Assembly (NCBI RefSeq): GCF_001984195.1
Contig: NZ_MTQN01000012.1
Span: 682,001 to 746,000 of the forward strand
Direction of reading: 5' to 3'
DNA from: Kribbella sp. ALI-6-A
GTDB taxonomy: Bacteria; Actinomycetota; Actinomycetes; Propionibacteriales; Kribbellaceae
DNA length: 64,000 bases
The notes below the pieces were generated by a model. That model worked only from the letters and a program-made list of their open reading frames with translations, had not been told where the DNA came from and did no database searches. The first letter of the stretch is position 1; each line of letters begins with the position of its first letter. Made by a program: the position numbers and the translations under genes. Positions 1-8,385 of the stretch are shown here, one piece after another.

Positions 1-642
1 GCGGCCGAGCTGCACCACGAGCGGCAGCCGGGCGCCCAGGGTGAGATCAACACGGGCACGATCGACACGAACACCAGCGCCAAGGAGTTGCTCGCCGATC
101 TCGGTTTCGAGAAGTGCCGCTACTTCTTCTCGATGGAGCGCGACCTCGGCAAGCCGGTCGAGGTGCCGGCGCTCCCGGCCGGAGTCCGCCTGGTCCCGTT
201 CACCCCGGCGTACGACGAACCGCTGCGGCTCGCGCACAACGAGGTGTTCCTGGACCATTGGGGCTCGACACCGAAGAGTCCGGACAGCTGGAAGACCTGG
301 TACACCGGGTCGCGGGCGTTCCGGCCCGCACTCGCGTATCTGGTCCTGGACGGTGACGAGGTGGTCGCCTACACGCTCGGCTACGAGTACGTCGCCGACA
401 CCGCGGCGACCGGGATCCGCGAGGTGTACATCGGCCAGGTCGGGACCAAGCGGTCCCACCGCGGCCAGGGGCTGGCCGCGCTCGCGCTGGCCAAGGTGAT
501 GGCCGAGGCCGCGGCCGCCGGGTTCCAGCGGGCGTCGCTGGGCGTCGACGCGGACAACCCGACCGGTGCGCTCGGTCTGTACGAGCGGCTCGGCTACACG
601 ACAAAGAACACCTGGATCACCTACCGACTGCCGCTGGACTGA
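1..642 (+). CDS. GNAT family N-acetyltransferase, 5'-truncated by the window edge
   Basis: The reading frame is open from base 1 and ends with TGA at 640-642, so 213 C-terminal residues are visible. The acetyl-CoA pyrophosphate-binding motif A is seen as HRGQGLA near residue 153 of the fragment, followed by a helix and the usual DNPTGALGLYERLGY segment. The first 30 residues look like the end of another GNAT fold (ELLADLGFEK), which suggests a tandem two-domain protein like mycothiol-synthase relatives. The acceptor cannot be told from the sequence. An internal ATG at 88 could start a shorter protein, but the open frame and sequence character continue upstream of it. Confidence 0.85.
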   Translation, partial: AAELHHERQPGAQGEINTGTIDTNTSAKELLADLGFEKCRYFFSMERDLGKPVEVPALPAGVRLVPFTPAYDEPLRLAHNEVFLDHWGSTPKSPDSWKTWYTGSRAFRPALAYLVLDGDEVVAYTLGYEYVADTAATGIREVYIGQVGTKRSHRGQGLAALALAKVMAEAAAAGFQRASLGVDADNPTGALGLYERLGYTTKNTWITYRLPLD

Positions 643-646
643 ACGC

Positions 647-734
647 CCACCACTCACCAACCGCCTGCCAGCGCCTGATTCCAGGCGGTGGCAGGCGGCC
701 GGACGAGTGAATGACTCGGCTTGGTGAGTGCTGG
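647..734. repeat. Nested inverted repeat, predicted three-way junction between convergent genes
   Basis: An outer stem pairs 647-660 with 721-734 (14 bp, one mismatch; the inner 10 bp, CACTCACCAA with TTGGTGAGTG, are perfect). It encloses two further hairpins: 661-677 with 682-698 (17 bp, one mismatch, loop ATTC) and CGAGT 704-708 with ACTCG 714-718. It lies between the stop of the GNAT gene (642) and the stop of the opposing MFS gene (744). A bidirectional terminator is the simplest reading. The branched shape is more elaborate than an ordinary terminator and there is no T-tract. Confidence 0.7.
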
Positions 735-743
735 ACGTCCGGC

Positions 744-2258
744 TCAGAAGTGCGAGTCGACGGCCACCGGCTCGACGGCGGCCGGTTCGGTCGCTGTTCC
801 GGGCTTGACCGCCCTGCGGCGAAGCCACGGGCGGACACCGAGCACGATCACCAGCAGCGTCAGGCCGGCGTAGACCGCCGAGCCGATGAAGGCGGCGTGC
901 ACACCGTCGGTGAGGATCTCGCGCGCCGCGTCGACCGGGTTCGCCGCGGACGAGGTCGCGTTGCGGGTCGCCGTGCCGAAGACGGTGACCAGGATGCCGA
1001 GGCCGAGGGCGCCGCCGACCTGCTGCAGAACGTTGAGCAGACCCGACGCCGCTCCCGCGTCCTCCGCCGGTACGCCGGCCAGCGCGCGCCCGGTCAGCGG
1101 GATGAAGATCAGCCCGGCGCCGGCGCCGAACAGGATCAGCGGGCCGACCACGCCGCCGAGGTAGCTGCTGTCCAGCGTGATCCGGGTCAGCCAGAGCATG
1201 CCGGCCAGGACCGAGACCGCACCGGCGATCATCATCAGCCCGTTGTCGACCCGGCCGGTCAGCCGCGGCACGATCCGGGACGAGGCGAACAGCAGACCGG
1301 TCATCGGCAGGAAGGCCAGGCCGGCCGCCAGCGGGCTGAACCTCAGCACCCCCTGCAGGAACTGGGTGAGGAAGAAGAACATCCCGAACATCGTGCCGAC
1401 CACCAGCAGCATGGTCAGGTACGACGCCACGCGGTCGGCGTTCGCGAACATCCGCAGCGGCACGATCGGGTGGCTGACCCGGCGCTCGACCAGCACGAAG
1501 ACGACCAGCAGCGCGACACCGGCCGCGAACGACGCGAGCACCTCGGGCGAGCTCCAGCCCGCCTCGGCGACCCGGATGAACCCGTAGACCAGCGCGGTGA
1601 TGCCGACCGTCGAGGTGAGCGCGCCGGCCACGTCGAAGCGGCCCTGCTCGCGCGGCGTCTCGGTCAGCACCCGGCGGGCCGCGATCACCAGCGCGATGCC
1701 GATCGGGATGTTGATGAACAGACCCCAGCGCCACGAGACCCAGTCGGTCAGCATGCCGCCGAGCACCAGGCCGATGCTGGCGCCGCCGGAGGAGACCAGG
1801 CTGTAGAGACCGAGCGCCTTCATCCGCTCCGGCCCCTCCTTGAAGGTCAGCATCAGCAGGGTCAGCGCGGCCGGTGCGGCGATCGCGCCGCCGATGCCCT
1901 GCAGGACCCGGGCGGCGAGCAGCAGCTCCGCCGTGGGGGCCAGACCGCCGAGCGCCGAGGCGAGCGTGAACACGCTGACGCCGGTGATGAAGACCCGGCG
2001 GCGGCCGAGCAGGTCGCCGGCCCGGGCGCCGAGCAGCAGCAGACCACCGAAGGCGAGCGCGTACGCGTTCTGCACCCAGGACAGGTTGGCCGGGCTGAAG
2101 TCGAGAGCGGTCTGGATCTTGGGCATCGCGATGTTCACGACGGTGCCGTCGAGAATCACCATCAACTGGGTGATCACGATCACCGCCAGGACGACACCGG
2201 GGCGCCGGGCGGGACTGGAGGGCTCGGCGCCGGTGAGCGCCGCGGAGGTGGCCGACAT
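744..2258 (-). CDS. MFS drug efflux transporter, DHA2 (14-TM) type
   Basis: This 504-residue integral membrane protein is a proton-coupled exporter of the EmrB/QacA branch. The N-terminal cytoplasmic tail (about 22 residues) precedes a first helix ending in LMVILDGTVVNIAMP, the family signature of helix 1. The loop 2-3 motif appears as ARAGDLLGRRRVF and the antiporter motif C as a Gly/Pro-rich helix around residues 150-165. Length and spacing fit 14 helices. The ATG at 2258 follows an AAGGAG-like site. It is divergent from a TetR gene that probably represses it. The substrate is unknown. Confidence 0.92.
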   Translation of the reverse strand: MSATSAALTGAEPSSPARRPGVVLAVIVITQLMVILDGTVVNIAMPKIQTALDFSPANLSWVQNAYALAFGGLLLLGARAGDLLGRRRVFITGVSVFTLASALGGLAPTAELLLAARVLQGIGGAIAAPAALTLLMLTFKEGPERMKALGLYSLVSSGGASIGLVLGGMLTDWVSWRWGLFINIPIGIALVIAARRVLTETPREQGRFDVAGALTSTVGITALVYGFIRVAEAGWSSPEVLASFAAGVALLVVFVLVERRVSHPIVPLRMFANADRVASYLTMLLVVGTMFGMFFFLTQFLQGVLRFSPLAAGLAFLPMTGLLFASSRIVPRLTGRVDNGLMMIAGAVSVLAGMLWLTRITLDSSYLGGVVGPLILFGAGAGLIFIPLTGRALAGVPAEDAGAASGLLNVLQQVGGALGLGILVTVFGTATRNATSSAANPVDAAREILTDGVHAAFIGSAVYAGLTLLVIVLGVRPWLRRRAVKPGTATEPAAVEPVAVDSHF

Positions 2259-2320
2259 AGGAGGAACTTGCTCCTTCCCCGCGAGGGGCTAGAGTTGGAT
2301 TCAGGCGAAAGTGGAGTCTT

Positions 2321-2350
2321 CCTCCGGATACGATACGGAGGGTACCTCCG
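2321..2350. promoter_or_regulatory. Candidate TetR operator with three alternating half-sites
   Basis: CCTCCG (2321-2326), CGGAGG (2336-2341) and CCTCCG (2345-2350) form two overlapping inverted repeats that share the middle half-site, with spacers of 9 and 3 bp. The block sits in the divergent MFS/TetR intergenic region and overlaps the predicted MFS promoter. This is the expected place for a repressor site. Binding by the adjacent TetR protein is inferred. Confidence 0.6.
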
Positions 2351-2359
2351 CTTTTTCAA
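2330..2359 (-). promoter_or_regulatory. Predicted sigma-70-type promoter for the MFS gene
   Basis: On the minus strand TTGAAA (2359-2354) is followed after 18 bp by TATCGT (2335-2330). The -10 box and spacer overlap the repeated CGGAGG half-sites, so a protein bound there would block RNA polymerase. Confidence 0.5.
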
Positions 2360-2392
2360 GTGCTTTGTCCCGCTCGCGTCGAAGGAGGTTCG

Positions 2393-2989
2393 ATGAGCAC
2401 GTCCGCCCAGGCCTCCGCCCGGCCGTCGCTGCCCGACCTGCGCCCCACCAGGGCCGACGCCCGGCGCAACTACGACCTGCTGGTCGCGGCCGCGCGTGAG
2501 GCGTTCGCCGAGACCGGCACGGACACCTCGCTGGAGGAGATCGCCCGCCGGGCCGGCGTCGGCATCGGCACGCTGTACCGCCGCTTCCCGAACCGGTGCG
2601 CCCTGCTCGAGGCGGTCTACGTCGACGAGATCCAGTCGGTCTGCGACCGGGCGTACGGCTTCCACGAGCAGCTCGGCCCGTTCGACGCGCTGGCCGCCTG
2701 GATGCGCAGCTTCGTCGGCTACAACGTGTCGAAGAAGAGCCTGGCCCACGAGCTGACCGCCGCCCTGGGCAAGGACTCGGAGTTCTTCAAGGCCTGCAAG
2801 ATGAACGTCAAGGACGCCGGCGAGCTGCTGCTGGACACCGCCAAGCAGGCCGGCGCGATCCGGCCGGACCTGGAGCTGATGGACGTGATGCGCCTGATCG
2901 GCAGCATCTCGTCCCTGCCCGGCATCGAGCCGGAGCAGGCCGAGCGGATGCTCGACATCGTGCTGGCCGGCATCAAGCCCCAGGCCTGA
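2393..2989 (+). CDS. TetR family transcriptional regulator
   Basis: This is a 198-residue DNA-binding repressor. The helix-turn-helix is clear near residues 48-70 (SLEEIARRAGVGIGTLYRRF), followed by a ligand-binding C-terminal domain of the usual size. The ATG at 2393 is chosen because GGAGG stands 5 bases before it. An earlier in-frame start at 2360 lacks a ribosome site and would read through the operator-proximal leader. It is divergent from the DHA2 efflux pump, which suggests it represses that pump and possibly itself. The ligand is unknown. Confidence 0.92.
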   Translation: MSTSAQASARPSLPDLRPTRADARRNYDLLVAAAREAFAETGTDTSLEEIARRAGVGIGTLYRRFPNRCALLEAVYVDEIQSVCDRAYGFHEQLGPFDALAAWMRSFVGYNVSKKSLAHELTAALGKDSEFFKACKMNVKDAGELLLDTAKQAGAIRPDLELMDVMRLIGSISSLPGIEPEQAERMLDIVLAGIKPQA

Positions 2990-2992
2990 GAG

Positions 2993-3820
2993 CTACAGCG
3001 TTCGCCGATAGTCCGCGAGCGCTTCGCGCCAGTCGCGCATGGTGATGCCGGCCGCCTCGAGCGCCGACAGGTCGAGTGCGCTGTTGCTCGGCCGCGGCGC
3101 GATCGTCTTGCCCCGCGCGTACTCCTCGGAGCTGATCGGCCGGACCTTGCAGGAGCTGCCCTCGAGGATCGCGGTCGCGAAGTCGGCCCACGACACCACG
3201 TCGCCCGCACCGGTCGCGTGGTACGTGCCCGACGGCGCACCGCTGTCCAGCAACGCGACCAGCGCCGCCGCCAGGTCCACCGTGTACGTCGGCCGCCCGT
3301 ACTGGTCGTCGACCACGGTCAGCTCGTCGCGGTCCGCGCCGAGCCGCAGCATCGTCCGCACGAAGTTCGGCCCGTCGCCGAACACCCAACTGGTCCGCAC
3401 CACGTAGTACGTCGGAGCCAGCCGCGCGGCCAGTTCCCCGGCCGCCTTCGTGATCCCGTAGACGCCCTGCGGGTCGATCCGGTGCTCGGCGGTCAGGAAC
3501 CCCTCGCCGTCGCCGAACACGTAGTCGGTGCTGACGTGGACCAGCGGGATCTCCAGCCGGCGCGCGTGCCAGGCGAGGTTCGCGACGCCGGTCGCGTTCA
3601 CGTCCCAGGCGCTCGGCGTACTGTCCAGGTCCTCGGCCTTGTCGACCGCGGTCCACGCCGCCGCGTTCACGATCGCGGTGATCCCGGCCCAGTCGAAGGC
3701 GTCGAGCGCCTCCCGCGAGGTGATGTCCAGCTCGGCCGACGTAACGGCCCGGGCCGCCGGCAACTGATTCACCAGCGCCCGCCCTAGCTGCCCACCTGCG
3801 CCGGTGATCAGGATGGTCAT
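2993..3820 (-). CDS. rmlD: dTDP-4-dehydrorhamnose reductase
   Basis: This 275-residue cytoplasmic NAD(P)H-dependent reductase completes dTDP-L-rhamnose or a related 6-deoxyhexose. The Rossmann motif ITGAGGQLG is at the N-terminus, STDYVFGDG follows in the middle, and the catalytic YxxxK appears as YGITK. The length is normal for RmlD. Its ATG overlaps the stop of rmlC by 4 bases (ATGA), so the two are translationally coupled. No RmlA or RmlB gene lies in the window, so the dTDP-sugar precursor must come from genes elsewhere. Confidence 0.95.
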   Translation of the reverse strand: MTILITGAGGQLGRALVNQLPAARAVTSAELDITSREALDAFDWAGITAIVNAAAWTAVDKAEDLDSTPSAWDVNATGVANLAWHARRLEIPLVHVSTDYVFGDGEGFLTAEHRIDPQGVYGITKAAGELAARLAPTYYVVRTSWVFGDGPNFVRTMLRLGADRDELTVVDDQYGRPTYTVDLAAALVALLDSGAPSGTYHATGAGDVVSWADFATAILEGSSCKVRPISSEEYARGKTIAPRPSNSALDLSALEAAGITMRDWREALADYRRTL

Positions 3821-4383
3821 GTGAAATCCCAGTCCACGCGGATCGGTGCCACGTCCTCGAGCATCGGGTGGCCCGCGTCCTTCTCGCTGTAGATCAGCTG
3901 GTCCTTCGGCAGCGGCCACGGGACGTTCAGCTGCGGGTCGAACAGGTTGACCAGCGTGTACTTGGCGTCCGGCGACCAGTGCGCGTTGACCAGGTAGTTG
4001 TAGACCGTGTTCGGCTCGAGCGTGCAGAACGAGTTGCCGCAGCCGCGCGGGACGTAGAGACCCTGCCGCGGCGTCAGCTCGAAGGTCTCGAGCCGCCCGA
4101 AGCCCGGCCCCTCCCGCAGGTCGACGATCGCGGTGAACACCTTGCCGTACGCCGGGGAGATGTACTTGTCCCACGGCTCGGCGTGAATCCCCCGGGTGAC
4201 GCCGATCTCGGCGTTGAAGGAGACGTTGTTCTGCACGACCTCCAGGTGCGGCAGGCCGAGCTTCTCCAGCTTCTCGGCCTGAAAGCTCTCCTTGAACCAG
4301 CCGCGGCCGTCGTCGAAGACCTGCAGCTCGACGTGCAGCAGCCCCGGGATGCTGGTCTCGGTCAGGGTCGGTCCGGTCATCAT
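3817..4383 (-). CDS. rmlC: dTDP-4-dehydrorhamnose 3,5-epimerase
   Basis: This 188-residue cupin-fold enzyme epimerises dTDP-4-keto-6-deoxyglucose at C3 and C5 before reduction by RmlD. The active-site region with the catalytic His is visible as TRGIHAEPWDKY. The downstream GNSFCTLEPNTVYNY segment matches the family pattern. Two adjacent ATG codons (4383 and 4380) are possible starts. The first overlaps the stop of the upstream membrane-protein gene in an ATGA arrangement, so the three genes form one operon. Confidence 0.94.
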   Translation of the reverse strand: MMTGPTLTETSIPGLLHVELQVFDDGRGWFKESFQAEKLEKLGLPHLEVVQNNVSFNAEIGVTRGIHAEPWDKYISPAYGKVFTAIVDLREGPGFGRLETFELTPRQGLYVPRGCGNSFCTLEPNTVYNYLVNAHWSPDAKYTLVNLFDPQLNVPWPLPKDQLIYSEKDAGHPMLEDVAPIRVDWDFT

Positions 4384-6653
4384 CCTGCCTTGGTGAACTC
4401 GTAGACGGCGGCACTGCCGTTGCGGTACCGCTCCTTCGCGAACGGTTCGAGCGTAGCCGCGTGCGGGCGGGTGAACTCCACGTAGATCCAGCGCACGCCG
4501 AGGTCCTTGAGCTGCTGGGCCTTGGCGGCGTCCGGCTGGGCGACGAAGCTGTCGTTCAGCTGGAGGATCTCCGGCTTCCAGTAGTCGACGGTGATCGAGT
4601 CGCGGCCCTCAGGACCACGCCGGTTCGCCTCGACGGTCGGCGTCCAGGCCTCGACCAGCATCTGCCGCTCGGAGAACGCGCCGACCACGAATCGCCGGCT
4701 GTCGCACTTCTTCGGCTCGATCGGCGTCGTGCAGTGCCGGTTGGTCATCACCAGGTCGTTGACGTCGGAGTGGTCCCGGATCCACCGGGCCGCGGCGATC
4801 TGCTCGGTGCCGACCGCCAGGTACGCCGTGGACTTGACCGGCTTCAGCGGCAGGACCGGCGCGGCCTCGATCTGGACGCGGGTCACCATCGTGACGCCAC
4901 CGGCCAGGATCGCGACCGTGATCGCGGCGAAGAACGCGGTGAGCCGCATCCGCGGGGTGAGGAACCAGGCGATCGCACCGGCCACCACCAGTACGGCCAA
5001 GCCGACCGCGATCATCTTGGTCGCGTGGATCAGGCCGCCGTGGTTGGGCTGAATCACCCCGATCGTCCAGATCGGCAGCAGCACGAAAAACGGCCCGAGC
5101 ACCAGGCCGACGGCGACCGCGCGCCACCAGCGGCTCTTCAGCTCGCGAACCATGGTGAGCAGACCGACCGCGGAACCGATCGCGAGCAGCGGGCCCGCCG
5201 TCCGGGCGAAGTAGTACTGGCTGGAGCCCGGGTGCGCGAACACCGCGACCGCCGCCGCACCGGCGAAACCGCCGCCGAGCAGCAGCCACGCCACCGGGTC
5301 GCGACGGCCCTCGGCGGTCTTGAACCGCCAGAGCAGGCCGGTACCGCGGGCGAAGATGCCGAGCACGGCGACGATCGAGGCGAACGCCATCGACGTGGTG
5401 GTGAGCTCGCCGACCCGGTTGATCGCCGGCGTCGACATCGCGGCGTCGTGGAACTGCACGTGCAGCCCGGAGTCAGAGCCCTGGAAGACCACCACCAGCG
5501 CCACGATCAGCGCGCCGGCGGTCAGTACGCCGTCCAGCACCAGGCCCTTGAGGCGGGAGCGGTCGAACAGGATCATCGCCACGAAGGCCAGGCCGACGCC
5601 GGCCACGACCAGCGGCATCGTCGAGCCCTTGGTGCCGGACGCGGTCAACGCCAGCAGGGGAATCAGCAGCAGGCCGACCCGGCCCATCTGGTTGCGCCAG
5701 CGGAAGACCAGCAGGATGACGATCGCGATCAGCAGCGGCACGGACGGCGCGAGGCTCGGCGACAGCGGAGCCATCGGGTAGCCGAGGGTGGTCAGGCCGA
5801 ACAGGTTGAGCTCGCCACCGGCGATGCAGAGCAGGGCGGCGACCGGACCGGTCCACGCCACCCCGGTGATCCGGACGGCGGCGATCGCGACCACCAGCAC
5901 GATGGCCAGCGGCATCAGCGCCGGCATGAAGCGGAACAGCACCTCGTCCAGACCGGCGCCGGAGACGGTGGCCACCTGGGCGATCCACGCGTGGCTGAAC
6001 CAGTGGTAGGCCATCGGCGCGTTCTCGACCCAGGGGAAGCTGATCGGGCCCCGGTGCTGCAGCTGGCCGGACATCGCCAGGTGCAGGTACGCGTCGATGT
6101 AGGGAGCGCGGAAACCGCTGGTCCACTCGAGCGGCTCACGGTTGTAGTACTGCCGCAGGTCCTGCAGGCCGAACAGCGACGTCGCCGCCACCGCGGGCAT
6201 CCACCACAGCGGAAGAGCGCTGGTCCGTACCCGGCGGATCCGGGCGCGGGTCCGCGGGATCGCCAGCAGGGCGACCGCGAGGGCCACCGGCAGCGCGGCC
6301 GACAGCCACGGCCACTGCAGCAGACCGGCCACGATCTGGGCGCCGATCGCCAGCATGAAGCCGACGGCCAGGCCCATCATCACGTCCTCGATCCACCAGC
6401 CCCGGTTCGGCCGGACGCACCGCCACACCAGCACACCCGGCAGCAGCTGGGTGACCACCAGTCCCAGCAGGGCCAGGACAGCCGCGCCGGCCGGCAGATC
6501 GGCCCGGACCGCGGTGGTCAGGAAGAAGGCCACGGACAGCAGGAGCACCACCGCACTCACCGCCGTCGAGGGCCAGCGGCCGAAGCGCGTCCCGGTCGTC
6601 GGTTCCGGAGGTGTCGTCGCGACAGGTGACGACAACTCGGCGGTCTGTGACAT
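4380..6653 (-). CDS. Polytopic GT-C-like membrane protein (paralog A)
   Basis: This 757-residue protein has a short cytoplasmic tail, about a dozen hydrophobic helices, and a soluble C-terminal domain of about 150 residues. It belongs to a four-member family in this window. Shared features are a YHxFxH-like loop motif (here YHWFSHAW), a SGTKGSTMPL segment comparable to SGSKAT in the paralogs, and a C-terminal motif DLVMTNRHC followed 8 residues later by a second Cys and then FSERQMLVEAW. The architecture resembles lipid-linked-sugar GT-C glycosyltransferases, but no known family is recognised with certainty. AGGAG precedes the ATG at 6653. It heads the rmlC-rmlD operon. Confidence 0.8.
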   Translation of the reverse strand: MSQTAELSSPVATTPPEPTTGTRFGRWPSTAVSAVVLLLSVAFFLTTAVRADLPAGAAVLALLGLVVTQLLPGVLVWRCVRPNRGWWIEDVMMGLAVGFMLAIGAQIVAGLLQWPWLSAALPVALAVALLAIPRTRARIRRVRTSALPLWWMPAVAATSLFGLQDLRQYYNREPLEWTSGFRAPYIDAYLHLAMSGQLQHRGPISFPWVENAPMAYHWFSHAWIAQVATVSGAGLDEVLFRFMPALMPLAIVLVVAIAAVRITGVAWTGPVAALLCIAGGELNLFGLTTLGYPMAPLSPSLAPSVPLLIAIVILLVFRWRNQMGRVGLLLIPLLALTASGTKGSTMPLVVAGVGLAFVAMILFDRSRLKGLVLDGVLTAGALIVALVVVFQGSDSGLHVQFHDAAMSTPAINRVGELTTTSMAFASIVAVLGIFARGTGLLWRFKTAEGRRDPVAWLLLGGGFAGAAAVAVFAHPGSSQYYFARTAGPLLAIGSAVGLLTMVRELKSRWWRAVAVGLVLGPFFVLLPIWTIGVIQPNHGGLIHATKMIAVGLAVLVVAGAIAWFLTPRMRLTAFFAAITVAILAGGVTMVTRVQIEAAPVLPLKPVKSTAYLAVGTEQIAAARWIRDHSDVNDLVMTNRHCTTPIEPKKCDSRRFVVGAFSERQMLVEAWTPTVEANRRGPEGRDSITVDYWKPEILQLNDSFVAQPDAAKAQQLKDLGVRWIYVEFTRPHAATLEPFAKERYRNGSAAVYEFTKAG

Positions 6654-6834
6654 CGGATCTCCTGACGAACGGGATTACGCACAGTGCACGGGCCGGGGCG
6701 CGGCGGCCGGGTCGGGCAGCAGCATAGCGGCGTCACCAGGGCAGCCGGACGCCCGTCGGGGGGCAGATCACCCGATGCGCTGGTAGGGTGACCCGCTGAT
6801 GCGCGCACGGCGCACGCTTCCGAGGAGAGCTATC

Positions 6835-7518
6835 TTGTCCGACGATCCCCTCGCCCAAACCCCGCAGAGCGGCGAGCCGGACGGCACGTACGTGTCGAAC
6901 TACTTCGAGACCCGTCTGGCGCACAACGCGAACCGCACCAAGATCTGGCAGCACCTGTGCAACTACCTGCAGCGCTGGATCTCCACCGACGCCGAGGTGC
7001 TCGAGCTCGGAGCGGGCTGGTGCGACTTCTCGAACAACGTCAAGGCCAAGCGCGTGGTGGCGATGGACCTCGACAGCACGGTGGACCGCGCCGCCGCCGC
7101 GCACGTCGAGCCGGTGATCGGTGACTGCACCGACCTGGGCAAGTTCGAGGACGGCACCTTCGACGTCGTGTTCGCCTCCAACCTGCTGGAGCACCTGGAC
7201 CGCGACTCCTCCAACCGGCTGCTCGCCGAGGCCAAGCGGGTGCTGCGGCCCGGTGGCCGGCTGATCCTGATGCAGCCGAACTTCCGGCTCAACCCGGGCC
7301 GGTACTTCGACGACTTCACCCACGTCGCGATCTTCACCGACCAGTCCCTGCAGGACTACCTGGTCGCCGAGGGCTGGAAGATCGACGCGGTGAAGGCCAA
7401 GTTCATGCCTTTGACGCTGAAGTCCAAAGGCGGCAACCTGACCTTCGTGGTGCCCTGGTACCTGCGTTCGCCGATCAAGCCGCTGGCCGGGCAGATGCTC
7501 GTCGTCGCGTCCCGCTGA
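6835..7518 (+). CDS. Class I SAM-dependent methyltransferase
   Basis: This 227-residue cytoplasmic enzyme has the SAM-binding motif I as VLELGAGWCDFS, an acidic residue ending strand 2 (VVAMDLD) and a FDVVFASNLLEHL motif of the Methyltransf_11 type. The later LKRPGG-like segment (VLRPGGRLILMQPNF) completes the fold. TTG at 6835 is preferred because GAGGAG lies 7 bases before it. An upstream ATG at 6799 is in frame but adds an Arg-rich stretch. It precedes a GT2 gene on the same strand and probably acts on a surface-sugar intermediate; the acceptor is unknown. Confidence 0.85.
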   Translation: MSDDPLAQTPQSGEPDGTYVSNYFETRLAHNANRTKIWQHLCNYLQRWISTDAEVLELGAGWCDFSNNVKAKRVVAMDLDSTVDRAAAAHVEPVIGDCTDLGKFEDGTFDVVFASNLLEHLDRDSSNRLLAEAKRVLRPGGRLILMQPNFRLNPGRYFDDFTHVAIFTDQSLQDYLVAEGWKIDAVKAKFMPLTLKSKGGNLTFVVPWYLRSPIKPLAGQMLVVASR

Positions 7519-7564
7519 CCGGCTCCCCACACCCCGATGACACAGATCCGATAGGTGCACAAGC

Positions 7565-8317
7565 GTGTTCAACGGTAAAACACTGTCCGTGGTCCTTCCG
7601 ACCTACAACGAGAAGGACAGCATCGCCGACGTCATCCGCCGGTTCGACAAGCTCGGCGTGGTCGACGACATCCTGGTGATCAACAACAACGCGGCGGAGG
7701 GCACCTCGGAGGAGGTCGCCTCCACCAACGCGCGGGAGATCATCGAGACCAAGCAGGGCTACGGCGCCGCGATCCAGCGCGGGCTGCGCGAGGTCGACAC
7801 CGACCTGGTCTGCGTCTGCGAGCCGGACGGCACGTTCAACCCCGAGGACCTGCTGAAGCTGCTGTCGTTCTCGGCCGAGTGCGACGTGGTGGTCGGCTCC
7901 CGGACGGTCTCCAACTTCATCTGGGACGGCGCCAACATGGGCTGGTTCCTGCAGTTCGGCAACTGGGCGGTGGCCAAGATGCTCGAGGTGCTGTTCAACA
8001 CCGCCTCGATGAGCGACGTCGGCTGCACGTTCCGGGTGATCACCCGCGAGCACGTCAAGACGATCGTCGACCGGGCCACGCTGGACGGCTCGGCCTTCGG
8101 CCTGGAGATGCTGCTGATCTCGGTCGTCACCCGGGCCCGGATGGTGCAGATCCCGGTGAACTACCACCCGCGGGTCGGCGTCTCGTCGGTGACCGGCGAC
8201 TTCGGCAAGACCGTCACCCTCGGCCTGGAGATGATCCGGCTGATCCTGAAGACCCGGCTGAAGACGATCGGCCGGCGTCCGCGCCGCGCCGGTGCGGCGG
8301 CGAACGCCTCCGTCTGA
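7565..8317 (+). CDS. Glycosyltransferase family 2, DPM1-like without membrane segments
   Basis: This 250-residue GT-A protein opens with LSVVLPTYNEKDSI and has a nucleotide-sugar metal site in the EPDGTF position. The SDVGCTFRVI segment is typical of dolichyl-phosphate-mannose-synthase-like GT2 enzymes. No transmembrane helices follow, so it is likely a soluble or peripheral enzyme. The GTG start at 7565 lies 46 bases after the methyltransferase stop, in the same transcription unit. A basic Arg/Ala-rich tail ends the protein. Likely function is transfer of a sugar to a lipid carrier; donor and acceptor are unknown. Confidence 0.88.
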   Translation: MFNGKTLSVVLPTYNEKDSIADVIRRFDKLGVVDDILVINNNAAEGTSEEVASTNAREIIETKQGYGAAIQRGLREVDTDLVCVCEPDGTFNPEDLLKLLSFSAECDVVVGSRTVSNFIWDGANMGWFLQFGNWAVAKMLEVLFNTASMSDVGCTFRVITREHVKTIVDRATLDGSAFGLEMLLISVVTRARMVQIPVNYHPRVGVSSVTGDFGKTVTLGLEMIRLILKTRLKTIGRRPRRAGAAANASV

Positions 8318-8337
8318 TCTGCGCACGCCCCATCTCG

Positions 8338-8385
8338 TAACGTCCGAAGAAGCCGAGGCTATTGCCTCGGCTTCTTCGGACGTTA
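8338..8385. terminator. Perfect 22-bp hairpin, bidirectional terminator
   Basis: Bases 8338-8359 pair perfectly with 8364-8385 around a TATT loop. The element lies between the stop of the GT2 gene and the opposing WYL regulator, whose TAA stop (8385-8383) is inside the right arm. The inner sequence CGTCCGAAGAAGCCGAGG recurs in the hairpin at 29578-29621. Confidence 0.9.

Noticed and set aside
711..2396. 561-codon plus-strand open frame
   Set aside because: It is antisense to the MFS gene and runs through the TetR promoter region; its composition is non-natural.
4461..6629. 722-codon plus-strand open frame
   Set aside because: It is antisense to GT-C-like paralog A, with a His/Arg/Gln/Asp-rich composition produced by the third-position GC bias.
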